Below, in pieces: positions 1 to 6,063 of a DNA stretch of 7,023 bases. Origin of the DNA: Thermoanaerobaculia bacterium (GTDB lineage Bacteria; Acidobacteriota; Thermoanaerobaculia; Gp7-AA8); NCBI GenBank assembly GCA_017883215.1, contig JADGOA010000200.1, forward strand, positions 1 to 7,023, read 5' to 3'. The notes under the pieces were generated by a model. It did not search any database and was not told the origin of the DNA. It saw only the letters and a program-made list of their open reading frames with translations. The position numbers and the translations under genes were made by a program. Numbering within the stretch: position 1 is the first letter of the stretch; each line of letters starts with the position of its first letter.

Positions 1-40
1 TGAGTCCTGAGCGTGCCAACTCAGGACTCAGGACTCAGGA
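1..40. repeat. Heptamer inverted-repeat block A (CTCAGGA units)
   Basis: Three perfect tandem copies of CTCAGGA occupy 20-40. Facing them, 1-11 (TGAGTCCTGAG) is the exact reverse complement of 20-30, giving an 11-bp perfect stem around the 8-nt loop CGTGCCAA (12-19). The block starts at the window edge, so its left arm may continue outside. The same unit and architecture recur at 227-294, so this is one member of a local repeat family. The AGGA at 30-33 lies 7 nt before a GTG at 41 and could act as a fortuitous ribosome binding site. Confidence 0.9.
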
Positions 41-235
41 GTGACATACGCCGACGGCGAGGAGTTGAAGGCGGGAGAGAAAGAGCGGGAGCGTGACAAG
101 CATCGGTGGGAGTTCGATCCCGCTTCCGCCGATGACTATCAGGACCTGACCCGGGACGAACACCAGACGCAGACGCGGGGAACTCCTCACGCCTGCGCCA
201 ACCACGTAGACGTGAGGAGAACAGACGAGTGCTGA
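41..235 (+). CDS. Small hydrophilic ORF of unknown function, doubtful
   Basis: A 64-codon frame opens with GTG at 41 and ends with TGA at 233-235. I do not recognise the product. The first ~45 residues are very charged (a Lys/Glu/Arg-rich stretch, then WEFDPASADDYQ), with mostly G or C at third codon positions, as expected for a real gene here. The last ~15 residues run through a hairpin (183-219) and the left arm of repeat block B, and look less gene-like. There is no signal peptide or membrane segment. The only in-frame start after the stop at 8-10 is this GTG, and its possible ribosome site (AGGA, 30-33) lies within the repeat. In canonical nuo operons nuoK directly precedes nuoL. No nuoK sequence is visible here, so nuoK, if present, ends before the window. 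This could be a small inserted gene, a remnant, or chance coding in a spacer. Confidence 0.3.
   Translation: MTYADGEELKAGEKERERDKHRWEFDPASADDYQDLTRDEHQTQTRGTPHACANHVDVRRTDEC
183..219. repeat. 9-bp inverted repeat, hairpin with 19-nt loop
   Basis: CTCCTCACG at 183-191 is the exact reverse complement of CGTGAGGAG at 211-219. A shorter alternative pairing inside it (CACGT 203-207 with ACGTG 210-214) is also possible. No T-run follows, so it is not a classical intrinsic terminator. It sits only 8 nt before repeat block B, so the two hairpins would be stacked in the nuoL leader. Confidence 0.55.
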
Positions 236-294
236 GTGCTGAGTCCTGAGTGGCGCGTGCGTACTCAGGACTCAGCACTCAGGACTCAGGACTC
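227..294. repeat. Heptamer inverted-repeat block B, long hairpin before nuoL
   Basis: The left arm has three reverse units (TGCTGAG, TGCTGAG, TCCTGAG; 230-250). The right arm has four forward units (CTCAGGA, CTCAGCA, CTCAGGA, CTCAGGA) plus CTC (264-294). Positions 232-251 pair perfectly with 263-282 (20 bp) around an 11-nt GC-rich loop at 252-262. After one mismatch (231/283), 227-230 pair with 284-287. The G/C variable sixth base of the units is matched between the arms, which points to a palindrome rather than chance tandem repetition. The loop shares GCGTGC with the equivalent region of block A. The right arm ends 13 nt before the nuoL ATG, so it forms most of the nuoL translation-initiation leader. 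Confidence 0.9.
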
Positions 295-307
295 GTTCAA
301 ACCGCAA

Positions 308-2236
308 ATGCTCAACGCACTCTGGCTGATCCCCGCCGCGCCGTTCGCAGGTTTCGTCGTGAACGGCTTGTTCGGCAAGCGCGCCGGTAAAGGTTTCGTC
401 ACCGCCGTCGCGCTCCTCGCCTCGCTGGCCGCGGCCGTCTTCGGCACGGTGGCCATCTTCCAGTACCACGCCCTCTCCCCACACGGCGAGCGGTACGTCG
501 ACGTCGTCTACACATGGTTCAACTCGGGCAACGTCGGCGCCGACGTCGCCTTCCAACTCGATCCGCTTTCGGTCGTGATGCTGCTCGTCGTTACCTGGGT
601 CAGCTTCATCATCCACGTCTACTCGGTCGGCTACATGCGCGAGGACGACGGCTACTACCGCTACTTCGCCTTCCTGAACCTCTTCCTCGCGGAGATGCTG
701 GTCCTCGTCCTCGGCAGCAGCTATCTGCTGATGTTCGTGGGATGGGAAGGCGTCGGCCTCTGCTCCTACCTGCTGATCGGCTTCTACTACAAGACCGACT
801 ACGCCCCGGCCGCCGGCACGAAGGCGTTCGTCGTCAATCGCATCGGCGACTACGGCTTCCTCGTGGCCATGTTCCTGATGTTCGCCTACTTCGGCACGTC
901 CGATTTCGCACGCGTGTCGCAGATCGCCGGAGGCGGCGGCATCCCGCCGTGGCTGCTCACCGCCATGTGCCTGCTGCTGTTCCTCGGCGCCACCGGCAAG
1001 TCCGCGCAGATTCCTCTCTACATCTGGCTACCCGACGCCATGGCCGGACCCACCCCCGTCTCGGCACTCATCCATGCCGCCACGATGGTCACGGCGGGCG
1101 TCTACATGGTGGCGCGCTCGAACGTTCTCTACCGCCTCTCCCCCGACGCCATGATGGTGGTCGCAGTCGTCGGCGGCCTGACAGCGCTCTTCGCCGCGAC
1201 CATCGCCCTGCGACAGTGGGACATCAAGAAAGTCCTCGCCTACTCCACCATCTCCCAGCTCGGCTTCATGTTCATCGGCGTCGGCGTCGGCGCCTTCAGC
1301 GCCGGCATCTTCCACCTGGTCACGCACTCCTTCTTCAAGGCCTGCCTCTTCCTCGGATCGGGCTCGGTCATTCACGCCATGAGCGGCGAGCAGGACATGC
1401 GCTCGATGGGCGGCTTGAAAGGCAAGATCCCGACGACGTACATGACGTTCGCCATCGCCACGTTTGCCATCGCCGGCTTCCCCCCAGCGGCAGGTTTCTT
1501 CTCCAAGGACGAGATCCTCGCCGCGGCTTTCACCACTCCGTATTTCCCGGCCGTCGGAAAGTTCGTCTGGCTGCTCGGAACGCTGGCCGCGTTCTGCACA
1601 GCGTTCTACATGTACCGCCTGCTCTATCTCACCTTCTTCGGCAAGTTCCGCGGAACGCACGAGCAGGAGCACCACCTCCACGAATCGCCTGCGTGGATGA
1701 CCGTACCGCTGTGGATCCTGGCCGGGCTGTCGCTGATCGGCGGCTTCATCGGAATCCCCCAGGTGCTCGGCTTCCTTCCGACGAATCTGCTCGAGCACTG
1801 GCTGGCCCCGGTCATTCCGGAGGTCGCCGGGGCGCATCACCTGATCGAGATCGCGCCGTCCGCCGAATGGACCGTGATGATCATCTCCACCCTCGTGGCC
1901 CTGGCGGGCTGGTTCGTCGCCCGGTCGCTGTACAAGGAGAAGCAGCTCGCCTCCGATGCCGCGTTCGAGCAGCGCGCGCCGGGAGTGGCGCACGCCATCG
2001 AGAACAAGTGGTACGTCGACGAGATGTACGGAGCGACGGTGGTGCGGCCGCTGGAGCGCACGTCCGTCTTCTTCTGGCGCATCGTCGACGCCATCATCGA
2101 CGGCATCGCCGCGATGCTCGGATACATCGTGGCCGGCATCGGCGATCTGCTTCGCTTCTTCCAGACCGGCAACGTGCGCAACTACGCGCTGATGCTGTTC
2201 ATGGGCGTGGTCGTGTTCATCTGGATATTCGTGTAA
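308..2236 (+). CDS. nuoL: NADH:quinone oxidoreductase subunit L (complex I)
   Basis: A 642-residue integral membrane protein, the distal antiporter-like subunit of the complex I membrane arm. It couples quinone reduction to proton translocation across the cytoplasmic membrane. Family features visible: the WEGVGLCSYLLIGFYY segment with Glu147, NRIGDYGF with Asp181, GATGKSAQIPLYIWLPDAM with Lys231, SALIHAATMVTAGVY with His256, and PPAAGFFSKDEIL with Lys400. By position these match the E. coli residues Glu144, Asp178, Lys229, His254 and Lys399. The C-terminal part has the typical NKWYVDEMYG motif and a final hydrophobic segment (QTGNVRNYALMLF and after). Length is slightly above the usual ~610-640. 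I chose ATG 308 because the protein then begins with the family-like MLNALWLIPAAPF. The open frame extends back to GTG 236, but those 24 codons are repeat sequence. No good Shine-Dalgarno precedes ATG 308. A 15-nt gap separates it from nuoM. Confidence 0.97.
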   Translation: MLNALWLIPAAPFAGFVVNGLFGKRAGKGFVTAVALLASLAAAVFGTVAIFQYHALSPHGERYVDVVYTWFNSGNVGADVAFQLDPLSVVMLLVVTWVSFIIHVYSVGYMREDDGYYRYFAFLNLFLAEMLVLVLGSSYLLMFVGWEGVGLCSYLLIGFYYKTDYAPAAGTKAFVVNRIGDYGFLVAMFLMFAYFGTSDFARVSQIAGGGGIPPWLLTAMCLLLFLGATGKSAQIPLYIWLPDAMAGPTPVSALIHAATMVTAGVYMVARSNVLYRLSPDAMMVVAVVGGLTALFAATIALRQWDIKKVLAYSTISQLGFMFIGVGVGAFSAGIFHLVTHSFFKACLFLGSGSVIHAMSGEQDMRSMGGLKGKIPTTYMTFAIATFAIAGFPPAAGFFSKDEILAAAFTTPYFPAVGKFVWLLGTLAAFCTAFYMYRLLYLTFFGKFRGTHEQEHHLHESPAWMTVPLWILAGLSLIGGFIGIPQVLGFLPTNLLEHWLAPVIPEVAGAHHLIEIAPSAEWTVMIISTLVALAGWFVARSLYKEKQLASDAAFEQRAPGVAHAIENKWYVDEMYGATVVRPLERTSVFFWRIVDAIIDGIAAMLGYIVAGIGDLLRFFQTGNVRNYALMLFMGVVVFIWIFV

Positions 2237-2240
2237 GACC

Positions 2241-2246
2241 AAGGGA
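2241..2246 (+). promoter_or_regulatory. Ribosome binding site of nuoM
   Basis: AAGGGA lies 5 nt before the nuoM ATG, inside the 15-nt gap after the nuoL stop. It is a partial match to the Shine-Dalgarno consensus. The gap is too short for a separate promoter, which supports co-transcription with nuoL. Confidence 0.55.
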
Positions 2247-2251
2247 CAACA

Positions 2252-3871
2252 ATGCCTTTACTCAGCACCATCGTCTGGTTACCGGTCATCGCTGCCGTCG
2301 TGCTCGCCGTCTTTCCGCGCAGCGCGGCGAACGCGATCAAAGGTACCGGCCTCGTCGTCTCCCTGGCGACGTTCGTGATCTCACTGGGCATCCTGCCGAG
2401 GTTCACCGACGCGCCCGGATTCCAGCTCGTCGAGCTGCACCCCTGGATCCCGCAGTGGGGCATCAACTACGGCCTGGGCGTCGACGGAATCTCGCTCTGG
2501 CTGGTCCTGCTCACGACGCTGCTCACCCCGGTGGTCCTCCTGGCCGGGTGGAACTCGATCAAGAAGCATCCGAAGGAATACGTCATCTCCTTTCTGATCA
2601 TGGAAGCGGCCATGATCGGATTCTTCCTGGCCACGGATCTGGTCCTGCTCTACGTCTTCTTCGAGCTCACGCTCATCCCGATGTACCTGGTGATCGGTGT
2701 GTGGGGCGGCGCGAACCGCATTTACGCGGCCATCAAGTTCTTCCTCTTCACCATGGCCGGGTCGCTGCTGATGCTGCTGGGCATCATCTATCTCGGGTTC
2801 AGCTACGTGCACCAGAGCCCGGTGGGCATCCTCTCGTTCGCCATCACCGACCTGTACGGCGTCTCGCTCACCCCGCGGGTGGCGTCGCTGCTCTTCTTCG
2901 CGTTCTCGCTGGCATTCGCCATCAAAGTTCCCCTCTTCCCGCTGCACACGTGGCTTCCTGACGCGCACGTGGAAGCGCCGACCGGCGGCTCGATCATCCT
3001 GGCCGGCGTCATGCTGAAAATGGGGACTTACGGTTTCCTGCGCCTGGTCATGCCGTTGTTTCCCGATGCTTCGCACAAGTACGCGCACCTGCTGCTGACC
3101 CTCAGCGTCATCGGCATCATCTACGGCGCTCTCGTGGCCTGGGTGCAGCCGGACATGAAGAAGCTCGTGGCCTACTCGTCGGTCTCGCACCTCGGTTTCT
3201 GCGTGATGGGAATCTTCGCGCTCACTCAGACCTCCATCGAGGGCTCCATCCTGCAGATGGTGAACCACGGCATCTCCACCGGGGCCCTCTTCCTCATGGT
3301 CGGCGTCATCTACGAGCGCCGGCACACACGCCTGCTCGCCGACTACGGCGGCCTGGCGACGGCCATGCCGGTCTACGCGACGCTGTTCGTGATCTCCATG
3401 CTCTCGTCGGTCGGCCTCCCCGGGCTGAACGGCTTCGTCGGCGAGTTCCTGATCCTGAGCGGCACGTTCAAGACCTACCCGGTCTACGCGGTCATCGCCG
3501 CCACCGGCGTCATCCTGGCGGCGATCTACCTGCTCTGGCTGATCCAGAAGGTCTTCTACGGACCGGTGACCAACGAGGAGAACACGAAAGTGCGCGATAT
3601 CGCCTGGAACGAGATCGCGGCGATGGTCCCCCTGATCATCATGATGGTGTGGATCGGCGTGTATCCGAACACGTTCCTCAAGAGGATGTCTCCGAGCGTG
3701 AACGAGTTGATCTCGGTCGTGAAGCAGGAGAAACAGATCCACGTGATGGTCACGGAGAATGGCGGCGGAACTTTGAATCGAGAGCCTTCTCCCCGCGCCA
3801 GCGGGGAGAAGGTGGCCGAAGGCCGGATGAGGGGCGATGCCTCCGTCAACCAGCAGGGAGGTGGGCGATGA
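2252..3871 (+). CDS. nuoM: NADH:quinone oxidoreductase subunit M (complex I), repeat-encoded tail
   Basis: A 539-residue membrane protein, the middle antiporter-like, proton-translocating subunit of complex I. Diagnostic segments: YVFFELTLIPMYLVIGVWGG with Glu138, AIKVPLFPLHTWLPDAHVEA with Lys225, AGVMLKMGTYGF with Lys256, and LPGLNGFVGEFLIL with Glu398. These correspond to the channel residues Glu144, Lys234, Lys265 and Glu407 of E. coli NuoM. The start ATG has a partial ribosome site and is followed by the normal hydrophobic N-terminus. The body looks complete by about residue 495. The remaining ~44 residues are hydrophilic and unlike the family, and residues 512-528 are translated from a palindromic repeat (3785-3835). 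The protein is therefore longer than the usual ~490-510. The stop codon overlaps the nuoN start (ATGA, 3868-3871), so the two are probably translationally coupled. Confidence 0.97.
   Translation: MPLLSTIVWLPVIAAVVLAVFPRSAANAIKGTGLVVSLATFVISLGILPRFTDAPGFQLVELHPWIPQWGINYGLGVDGISLWLVLLTTLLTPVVLLAGWNSIKKHPKEYVISFLIMEAAMIGFFLATDLVLLYVFFELTLIPMYLVIGVWGGANRIYAAIKFFLFTMAGSLLMLLGIIYLGFSYVHQSPVGILSFAITDLYGVSLTPRVASLLFFAFSLAFAIKVPLFPLHTWLPDAHVEAPTGGSIILAGVMLKMGTYGFLRLVMPLFPDASHKYAHLLLTLSVIGIIYGALVAWVQPDMKKLVAYSSVSHLGFCVMGIFALTQTSIEGSILQMVNHGISTGALFLMVGVIYERRHTRLLADYGGLATAMPVYATLFVISMLSSVGLPGLNGFVGEFLILSGTFKTYPVYAVIAATGVILAAIYLLWLIQKVFYGPVTNEENTKVRDIAWNEIAAMVPLIIMMVWIGVYPNTFLKRMSPSVNELISVVKQEKQIHVMVTENGGGTLNREPSPRASGEKVAEGRMRGDASVNQQGGGR
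3785..3835. repeat. Palindromic repeat inserted in frame in the nuoM 3' end
   Basis: CCTTCTCCCCGC (3785-3796) pairs perfectly with GCGGGGAGAAGG (3801-3812), a 12-bp stem with the 4-nt loop GCCA. It is followed by a second small inverted repeat, GGCC (3814-3817) GAA GGCC (3821-3824), and then GGATGAGGGGC. This hairpin-plus-GGCC layout resembles an intergenic repeat I have seen in many GC-rich bacterial genomes. The resemblance is from memory, not a search. Here it is read in frame as NuoM residues 512-528 (PSPRASGEKVAEGRMRG). No T-run follows, so it is not an intrinsic terminator. Its end is 22 nt before the nuoN ribosome site. Confidence 0.85.
3857..3862 (+). promoter_or_regulatory. Strong ribosome binding site of nuoN
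   Basis: GGAGGT lies 5 nt before ATG 3868 and is the best Shine-Dalgarno in the window. It decides the nuoN start against an upstream in-frame ATG at 3649, which would add 73 residues of out-of-frame nuoM sequence. Confidence 0.85.
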
Positions 3872-5325
3872 ACGTCCTCGCTCCACTCACGGCGGGTTGG
3901 GCTTCGGCCATCCTCCCGGAGATCATCCTCTGCATCGGCGGCATGATCGTCCTTCTGTGGGACGCGTTCGCGCCGCGCATGAAGGCTCTCCTGGCACCGC
4001 TGTCGCTGATCATCCTGATCGTTGCCGCGAACAGCGAGCGGTTCATCGGCGGCGGGACGTTCTTCGGCGGCACGTACGAGATCTCCCCGATCACGCGCGT
4101 CTTCGACATCACCTTCTTCCTGGCGGCGATGCTGACGACACTCTTCGCACGCGATTTCCTCGACCGCGAGGGGATCGAGAGCGGCGAGTTCTACGCGCTC
4201 CTGCTCTGGGGCACGGTCGGCATGATGATGATGGCCAAGGGTCTGGACCTTCTCATCATCATCCTCGGTCTGGAGATGCTCTCGATGTGCATCTTCGTGC
4301 TGGTCGGATTCGCCAGAAAGCTGCCCGTTTCCAACGAGGCCAGCGTCAAGTACTTCCTGATGGGGGCGTTCGCCACGGGGTTCGTCCTCTACGGCACGGC
4401 CTTGTTCTACGGCGCCACGCAATCGACGAACATCACGGTGATGGCGCGCTACTTCGCCACCTCCGACGGCTCGAACCCGCTGCTGACCATCGCCTTCGTG
4501 CTGCTGATGGCCGGCTTCGGCTTCAAACTGGCGCTCGCTCCGTTCCATCCCTGGGCGCCTGACGTGTACCAGGGCGCGCCAACGCCTGTGTCCGGCTGGC
4601 TCTCAGTGGCGCCGAAGGCCGCCACACTGATCGCGCTGGTGAGGCTGTTCACGGCCATGACCCCGGTGCTCCCGAAAGTCTCGTGGATGCAGCTGGTGGC
4701 CGTCCTCTCCGTCCTGTCGATGCTGATCGGCAACGCCGTGGCCATCGTGCAGCGCGACCTCAAGCGCATGCTCGCCTACTCCGGCATCGCCCACGTCGGC
4801 TACATGACCATCGCCATGCTGACCATGCGCGACGAGAACATCGCCGCCGTCGCCGTGTACACGATCGTCTATGCGCTCATGAACATCGGCGCCTTCGGAG
4901 TGGTCTCGCTGCTGTCGAAGAATCAGAACGATCCGCAGACGCTCGACGACATCGCCGGGCTCGGGTTCCGGCGGCCGTACTACGGCCTGGCGCTGGCCGT
5001 CTGTATGTTCTCGCTGGCAGGCCTTCCGCCCACCGGCGGCTTCGTCTCCAAGTTTTACATCTTCAAGTCTGCCATCGATTCCGGCCACACCACCATGGCG
5101 CTCCTCGGCATCCTGGCCAGCATCATCTCGGTCTACTACTACCTGCGCGTCGTCTACTTCCTCTACATGAAGGAGCCGGCCGAAGGGTTCGTCGTCGAAA
5201 CCGTCGGCGACGTCTTCTCCGTCGGAGCGCTGGCCATCTCGATGATCGGCATTCTCCTCATCGGTATCTATCCGACTCCCCTGTTCAACATGGCAGGGGC
5301 GGCAGCAAGAGCGTTTCTGCAGTAA
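3868..5325 (+). CDS. nuoN: NADH:quinone oxidoreductase subunit N (complex I)
   Basis: A 485-residue membrane protein, the same length as E. coli NuoN. It is the third antiporter-like subunit of the complex I membrane arm, nearest the quinone module. Motifs seen: ILGLEMLSMCIFVLVGFARK with Glu136, GFGFKLALAPFHPWAPDVYQ with Lys220, then GAPTPVSGWLSVAPKAATL with Lys250, the KRMLAYSGIAHVGYM segment, and GLPPTGGFVSKFYIF with Lys395. These match the essential E. coli residues Glu133, Lys217, Lys247 and Lys395. The start is fixed by the strong GGAGGT site and by the ATGA overlap with the nuoM stop. The TAA stop at 5323-5325 is 6 nt before the rex ATG, so the gene is internal to the operon. Nothing is truncated or unusual in this copy. 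Confidence 0.97.
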   Translation: MNVLAPLTAGWASAILPEIILCIGGMIVLLWDAFAPRMKALLAPLSLIILIVAANSERFIGGGTFFGGTYEISPITRVFDITFFLAAMLTTLFARDFLDREGIESGEFYALLLWGTVGMMMMAKGLDLLIIILGLEMLSMCIFVLVGFARKLPVSNEASVKYFLMGAFATGFVLYGTALFYGATQSTNITVMARYFATSDGSNPLLTIAFVLLMAGFGFKLALAPFHPWAPDVYQGAPTPVSGWLSVAPKAATLIALVRLFTAMTPVLPKVSWMQLVAVLSVLSMLIGNAVAIVQRDLKRMLAYSGIAHVGYMTIAMLTMRDENIAAVAVYTIVYALMNIGAFGVVSLLSKNQNDPQTLDDIAGLGFRRPYYGLALAVCMFSLAGLPPTGGFVSKFYIFKSAIDSGHTTMALLGILASIISVYYYLRVVYFLYMKEPAEGFVVETVGDVFSVGALAISMIGILLIGIYPTPLFNMAGAAARAFLQ

Positions 5326-5331
5326 AGACGA

Positions 5332-5994
5332 ATGGGATCCCGGACAGCCGTACGCGACGTCTCCGAGCTGACAACGGGCAGGTTGTCCGTTTACCTGCGC
5401 TGCCTCACGTATCTCGAATCGATCGGGCAGAAGACCGTCTCTTCCCATGAGCTCGCCGAGCGCTTCCACCTCAACTCGGCGCAGATTCGGAAGGATCTGG
5501 CCTGCTTCGGCGAGTTCGGAACGCGCGGGGTCGGCTATGACGTGACTCTGCTCAAGCAGCAGCTCGTGCGCGAGCTCGGCATCGACCGAACGCGCAATGC
5601 CGTGATCGTCGGCGCCGGAAACCTCGGCATGGCTCTCGCCGATTACCACGGCTTCAACAGCAACGGCTTCCACATCGTGGCCCTCCTCGACAACGATCCG
5701 GAGAAGCTGGGGCGAATCTCCCGCAGCGGCGTGCGCGTCCTCCCTGCAGACAAACTGGCCGACGTCATCCGCGAGCAGCAGGTCGCCATCGGAATCATCG
5801 CCGTCACCCCCGAGAGCGCACAGACAGTCCACGACGCGCTGGCCGATGCCGGCGTCGCCGCCGTACTGAACTTCGCCCCCGCCCAACTGCGGCTGCGCAG
5901 CGGCGTGAAGGTCAAGAGCGTCGATCTGCGCATCAACCTCGAGTCGCTCTCCTTCTACCTGAAGGGCGTCAAAGAGGGCTTCACGACGGAGTAG
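5332..5994 (+). CDS. rex: Redox-sensing transcriptional repressor Rex
   Basis: A 220-residue cytoplasmic DNA-binding protein. Rex family members are dimeric repressors that bind operators when NAD+ is high and leave DNA when NADH rises, derepressing respiration and fermentation genes. The N-terminal winged helix spans about residues 15-80, with the family signature SAQIRKDLACFGEFGTRGVG (49-68). A Rossmann fold follows, with the dinucleotide motif G94-A-G96-N-L-G99 and an acidic residue at the end of the second strand (LLDND, Asp120), as expected for NAD(H). The C-terminal SVDLRINLESLSFYL is typical of the dimerisation helix. Length is normal (~205-225). It starts 6 nt after nuoN with no strong Shine-Dalgarno, so translation probably depends on coupling. 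No TTGTGA-N6-TCACAA-like Rex operator is visible in the non-coding gaps here. Any operator controlling this unit would be upstream of the window. Confidence 0.95.
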   Translation: MGSRTAVRDVSELTTGRLSVYLRCLTYLESIGQKTVSSHELAERFHLNSAQIRKDLACFGEFGTRGVGYDVTLLKQQLVRELGIDRTRNAVIVGAGNLGMALADYHGFNSNGFHIVALLDNDPEKLGRISRSGVRVLPADKLADVIREQQVAIGIIAVTPESAQTVHDALADAGVAAVLNFAPAQLRLRSGVKVKSVDLRINLESLSFYLKGVKEGFTTE

Positions 5995-6025
5995 CAGACT
6001 GCGGACCGCAGACCGCGGACCGCAG
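5994..6025. repeat. GC-rich heptamer tandem repeat (GCRGACY) after rex
   Basis: Four consecutive heptamers, GCAGACT, GCGGACC, GCAGACC and GCGGACC (5994-6021), plus GCAG, begin at the last base of the rex stop codon. The block is partly self-complementary: CTGCGG-A-CCGCAG at 5999-6011. Period 7 and the alternation of one variable base (A/G) resemble the CTCAGSA blocks before nuoL, although the unit differs. Both can be written as AC plus five bases (AC-TCAGG and AC-CGCRG). Confidence 0.85.
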
Positions 6026-6043
6026 CCACGTTGCTGGAGTTGC

Positions 6044-6063
6044 GGACGCGCTGCTGCGCGTCC
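6044..6063. repeat. GC hairpin between convergent rex and PPTase genes, possible terminator
   Basis: GGACGCGC (6044-6051) pairs perfectly with GCGCGTCC (6056-6063) around the loop TGCT. It lies directly against the minus-strand stop codon of the phosphopantetheinyl transferase gene and 49 nt after the rex stop. It could therefore end or protect both convergent transcripts. There is no T-run on either strand, so classical intrinsic termination is not shown. It may instead be a dispersed palindromic repeat. Confidence 0.65.

Noticed and set aside
21..278. Minus-strand 85-codon frame in the leader
   Set aside because: Its ends are translated heptamer repeats (LSPE, TQDSAL-like peptides) and the middle is Arg/Ser/Pro-rich, so it is most likely spurious.
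1..294. CRISPR array
   Set aside because: The repeats are 7-bp units without spacers of uniform length, arranged as inverted arms, and no cas genes are nearby.
236..307. Upstream extension of nuoL to GTG 236
   Set aside because: The added 24 residues come from the heptamer repeat, while ATG 308 gives the usual NuoL N-terminus.
514..2961. 815-codon + strand frame crossing nuoL and nuoM
   Set aside because: It is the shifted frame of two clear nuo genes. The translation is Arg/His/Pro-rich with no domains, as expected from GC-rich third positions.
3785..3812. Intrinsic terminator separating nuoM and nuoN
   Set aside because: The stem is strong, but no T-run follows, it is inside the coding frame, and nuoN overlaps the nuoM stop.
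3649..3867. Upstream extension of nuoN to ATG 3649
   Set aside because: The 73 extra residues are shifted nuoM sequence. A strong ribosome site and the ATGA overlap support ATG 3868.
2381..3886. 501-codon minus-strand frame opposite nuoM, with similar long ones at 1028-2242, 3556-4548 and 4603-5886
   Set aside because: These are antisense shadows of highly conserved nuo and rex genes. Their products are low-complexity Asp/His/Glu/Arg-rich with no recognisable family.
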